Below are positions 5,390-6,402 of a stretch of 6,402 bases of DNA, piece after piece. The notes below the pieces were generated by a model, which saw only the letters and a list, made by a program, of their open reading frames with translations, was not told the origin of the DNA and made no database searches. Location: assembly GCA_018897875.1 (NCBI GenBank), contig JAHIKF010000129.1, forward strand, positions 1 to 6,402, given 5' to 3'. How positions within the stretch are numbered: the stretch's first letter is position 1; each line of letters begins with the position of its first letter. The translations under genes and the position numbers were made by a program. This stretch comes from Pseudomonadota bacterium. Lineage in GTDB: Bacteria > Desulfobacterota > Desulfobaccia > Desulfobaccales > 0-14-0-80-60-11.

Positions 5390-6294
5390 GGCCGTGGCTC
5401 CTCTTTAATCTGCAGGCCCATGGTGTACAGATAGAAAAGTGCAAAAGCCAGGGAACCCAGGAAGATTACCACCGATAGAGCGGCGCCATACCCGAAGCGC
5501 ATATCATTCAGTATGGCCTGGTAATTCAGGAAAGCCAGGGTTTCGGTAGCGGTGCCGGGGCCGCCGCCGGTGAGAGTGTAGATGTGGCCGAACACCATAA
5601 AGGCCTGGGCGGTGCGAAAAATCAAAGCCACCAGGATGGCGGGAGTGAGGAGCGGTAGGGTGATATGCCGGAAAACCTGCCAGCGGGAAGCTCCATCCAT
5701 GCCCGCGGCCTCGTATAAATCTTCGGGGATCACCTGGAGCCCCGCCAACAGCATCAGGGTGATGAAGGGGGTATTTTTCCAGACGTCGGTGGCGATGATC
5801 ACGGCCCAGGCGCTCGCCGGGTGAGCCAGGAGCACCTGCCAGGCCTCGGGGAGCCCCAGGAGTCTCAGGCCCATGGGGATAAGGCCGAAGGCCGGGTTGA
5901 TCAGGAACAGCCACATCACCGCGGCCACCACCGTAGGGATGGCCCAGGGGAGAAGAACCGCGGCCCGGGTGAGACCGGTGAGGATCCGGGTCCGGTGGAT
6001 GGCCAGAGCGGCCAGCAGACCCAGGGCCAGTTCCAGGCTTACGGAGACTACGGTGAACATGACCGTGTGAGCCAGGGCTTGCCAAAAACGGTCTGCGGCC
6101 AAGAGTTCCCGGTAGTTGGCCAGGCCGACCCAGCCTTGGTGCAGCCAGGGGAGCTTGATGATCTTTTGCTGGAAGGAAAGCCACAAGGTGTAGCCCAGGG
6201 GATAGAGCGCCACCAGGGCGATGACCAGCAGGGCCGGAGCCAGCAAAAGATAGCCCAATCTGGCCTCCCGGGAGAGCAGGACGCCGGGTTTCAC
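5386..6294 (-). CDS. Carbohydrate ABC importer permease (MalF/UgpA type)
   Basis: A 302-residue inner-membrane protein, the partner of the MalG-type permease. About six hydrophobic spans lie near residues 12-34, 75-98, 108-131, 163-186, 213-235 and 273-293. The EAA docking loop is at 195-218 (EAAGMDGASRWQVFRHITLP). LTGGGPGTATETL at 241-253 is the usual MalF/UgpA signature. It lacks the large extra periplasmic loop and extra N-terminal spans of enterobacterial MalF, so it is closer to the shorter UgpA/ThuF/SugA-like type. The start is GTG (6292-6294), which overlaps the TGA of the solute-binding protein gene by 4 bases (GTGA). GGAG seven bases upstream (6302-6305) supports it. The stop overlaps the next permease's ATG. 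Substrate is undetermined; trehalose/maltose-like sugars or a glycerol-3-phosphate-type substrate are equally compatible with the visible sequence. Confidence 0.95.
   Translation of the reverse strand: MKPGVLLSREARLGYLLLAPALLVIALVALYPLGYTLWLSFQQKIIKLPWLHQGWVGLANYRELLAADRFWQALAHTVMFTVVSVSLELALGLLAALAIHRTRILTGLTRAAVLLPWAIPTVVAAVMWLFLINPAFGLIPMGLRLLGLPEAWQVLLAHPASAWAVIIATDVWKNTPFITLMLLAGLQVIPEDLYEAAGMDGASRWQVFRHITLPLLTPAILVALIFRTAQAFMVFGHIYTLTGGGPGTATETLAFLNYQAILNDMRFGYGAALSVVIFLGSLAFALFYLYTMGLQIKEEPRP
5398..5404 (-). promoter_or_regulatory. Ribosome-binding site of the MalG-type permease
   Basis: On the minus strand this reads AGAGGAG, eight bases before the ATG at 5389-5387. It lies within the end of the upstream permease gene and allows independent or coupled initiation. 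Confidence 0.6.
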
Positions 6295-6402
6295 TTTGCG
6301 GCTCCAGCCGGGCCAAAACGCCGCAGCACCCCAGCGATCTCGGCCTGACCCCGCTCTAAGGCCTCCTGCGGGGTCTCCTGGCGGGTCAGGGCCCGGGAAA
6401 AA
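6291..6402 (-). CDS. Extracellular solute-binding protein, C-terminal end only (partial)
   Basis: Only the last 36 residues are inside the window, ending at the TGA at 6291-6293; the gene continues past the right edge. The visible tail reads ALTRQETPQEALERGQAEIAGVLRRF, then a short Gly/Ala end. That is the helix pattern that closes family-1 sugar-binding proteins (small-residue turn, then an amphipathic helix with EALxxxQxEI spacing). Its 4-base overlap with a MalF/UgpA-type permease, directly upstream in the operon, is where such a binding protein is expected. The ligand pocket is outside the window, so the substrate cannot be inferred. Confidence 0.75.
   Translation of the reverse strand, partial: FSRALTRQETPQEALERGQAEIAGVLRRFGPAGAAK

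Noticed and set aside
4008..6348. Several plus-strand open frames opposite the importer genes
   Set aside because: All are antisense to well-supported ABC transporter genes, and their low-complexity Gly/Arg/Gln/His-rich translations are typical shadows in GC-rich DNA.

Overview
The window reads as a chromosomal piece of a Gram-negative bacterium with moderately high GC. The exported seven-repeat SBBP protein, the style of the binding-protein-dependent sugar importer and the tyrosine-recombinase remnant would fit a Desulfobacterota-like (deltaproteobacterial) lineage. That assignment is an inference from gene character; no ribosomal or other phylogenetic marker is present. All confident genes lie on the minus strand.

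Right half (about 3429-6402): the downstream part of a CUT1-type carbohydrate ABC importer operon. In transcription order it holds the last 36 residues of the solute-binding protein (cut by the window edge), a MalF/UgpA-type permease, a MalG/UgpE-type permease and a MalK/UgpC-type ATPase. The first two junctions are 4-base stop/start overlaps and the third is a 5-base gap, so the genes are probably co-transcribed and translationally coupled. Together they would bind a sugar or polyol outside the inner membrane, pass it through the two-permease channel and power uptake with ATP. The substrate cannot be named from what is visible.

Middle: 3058-3428 is AT-rich, non-coding as far as I can support, and holds two compact palindromes, a possible promoter and a leader of roughly 100 bases. 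It precedes a 764-residue exported protein (763-3057) with a signal peptide, an N-terminal domain typical of SBBP proteins (ENKGQ motif) and exactly seven repeats of about 64 residues, probably a seven-bladed beta-propeller. Its function is unknown.

Left end (1-762): an intergenic stretch with signs of past mobile DNA. It has an AT-rich segment, a decayed and frameshifted C-terminus of a tyrosine recombinase (191-353), two strong hairpins (392-416, 432-470) and a 61-base double-hairpin element with near-perfect terminal inverted repeats (668-728) just downstream of the propeller gene. No complete insertion sequence, CRISPR array, tRNA or rRNA was seen. The most rewarding items are the recombinase relic, the double-hairpin element and the architecture of the propeller protein; I see no clear case for an entirely new system.
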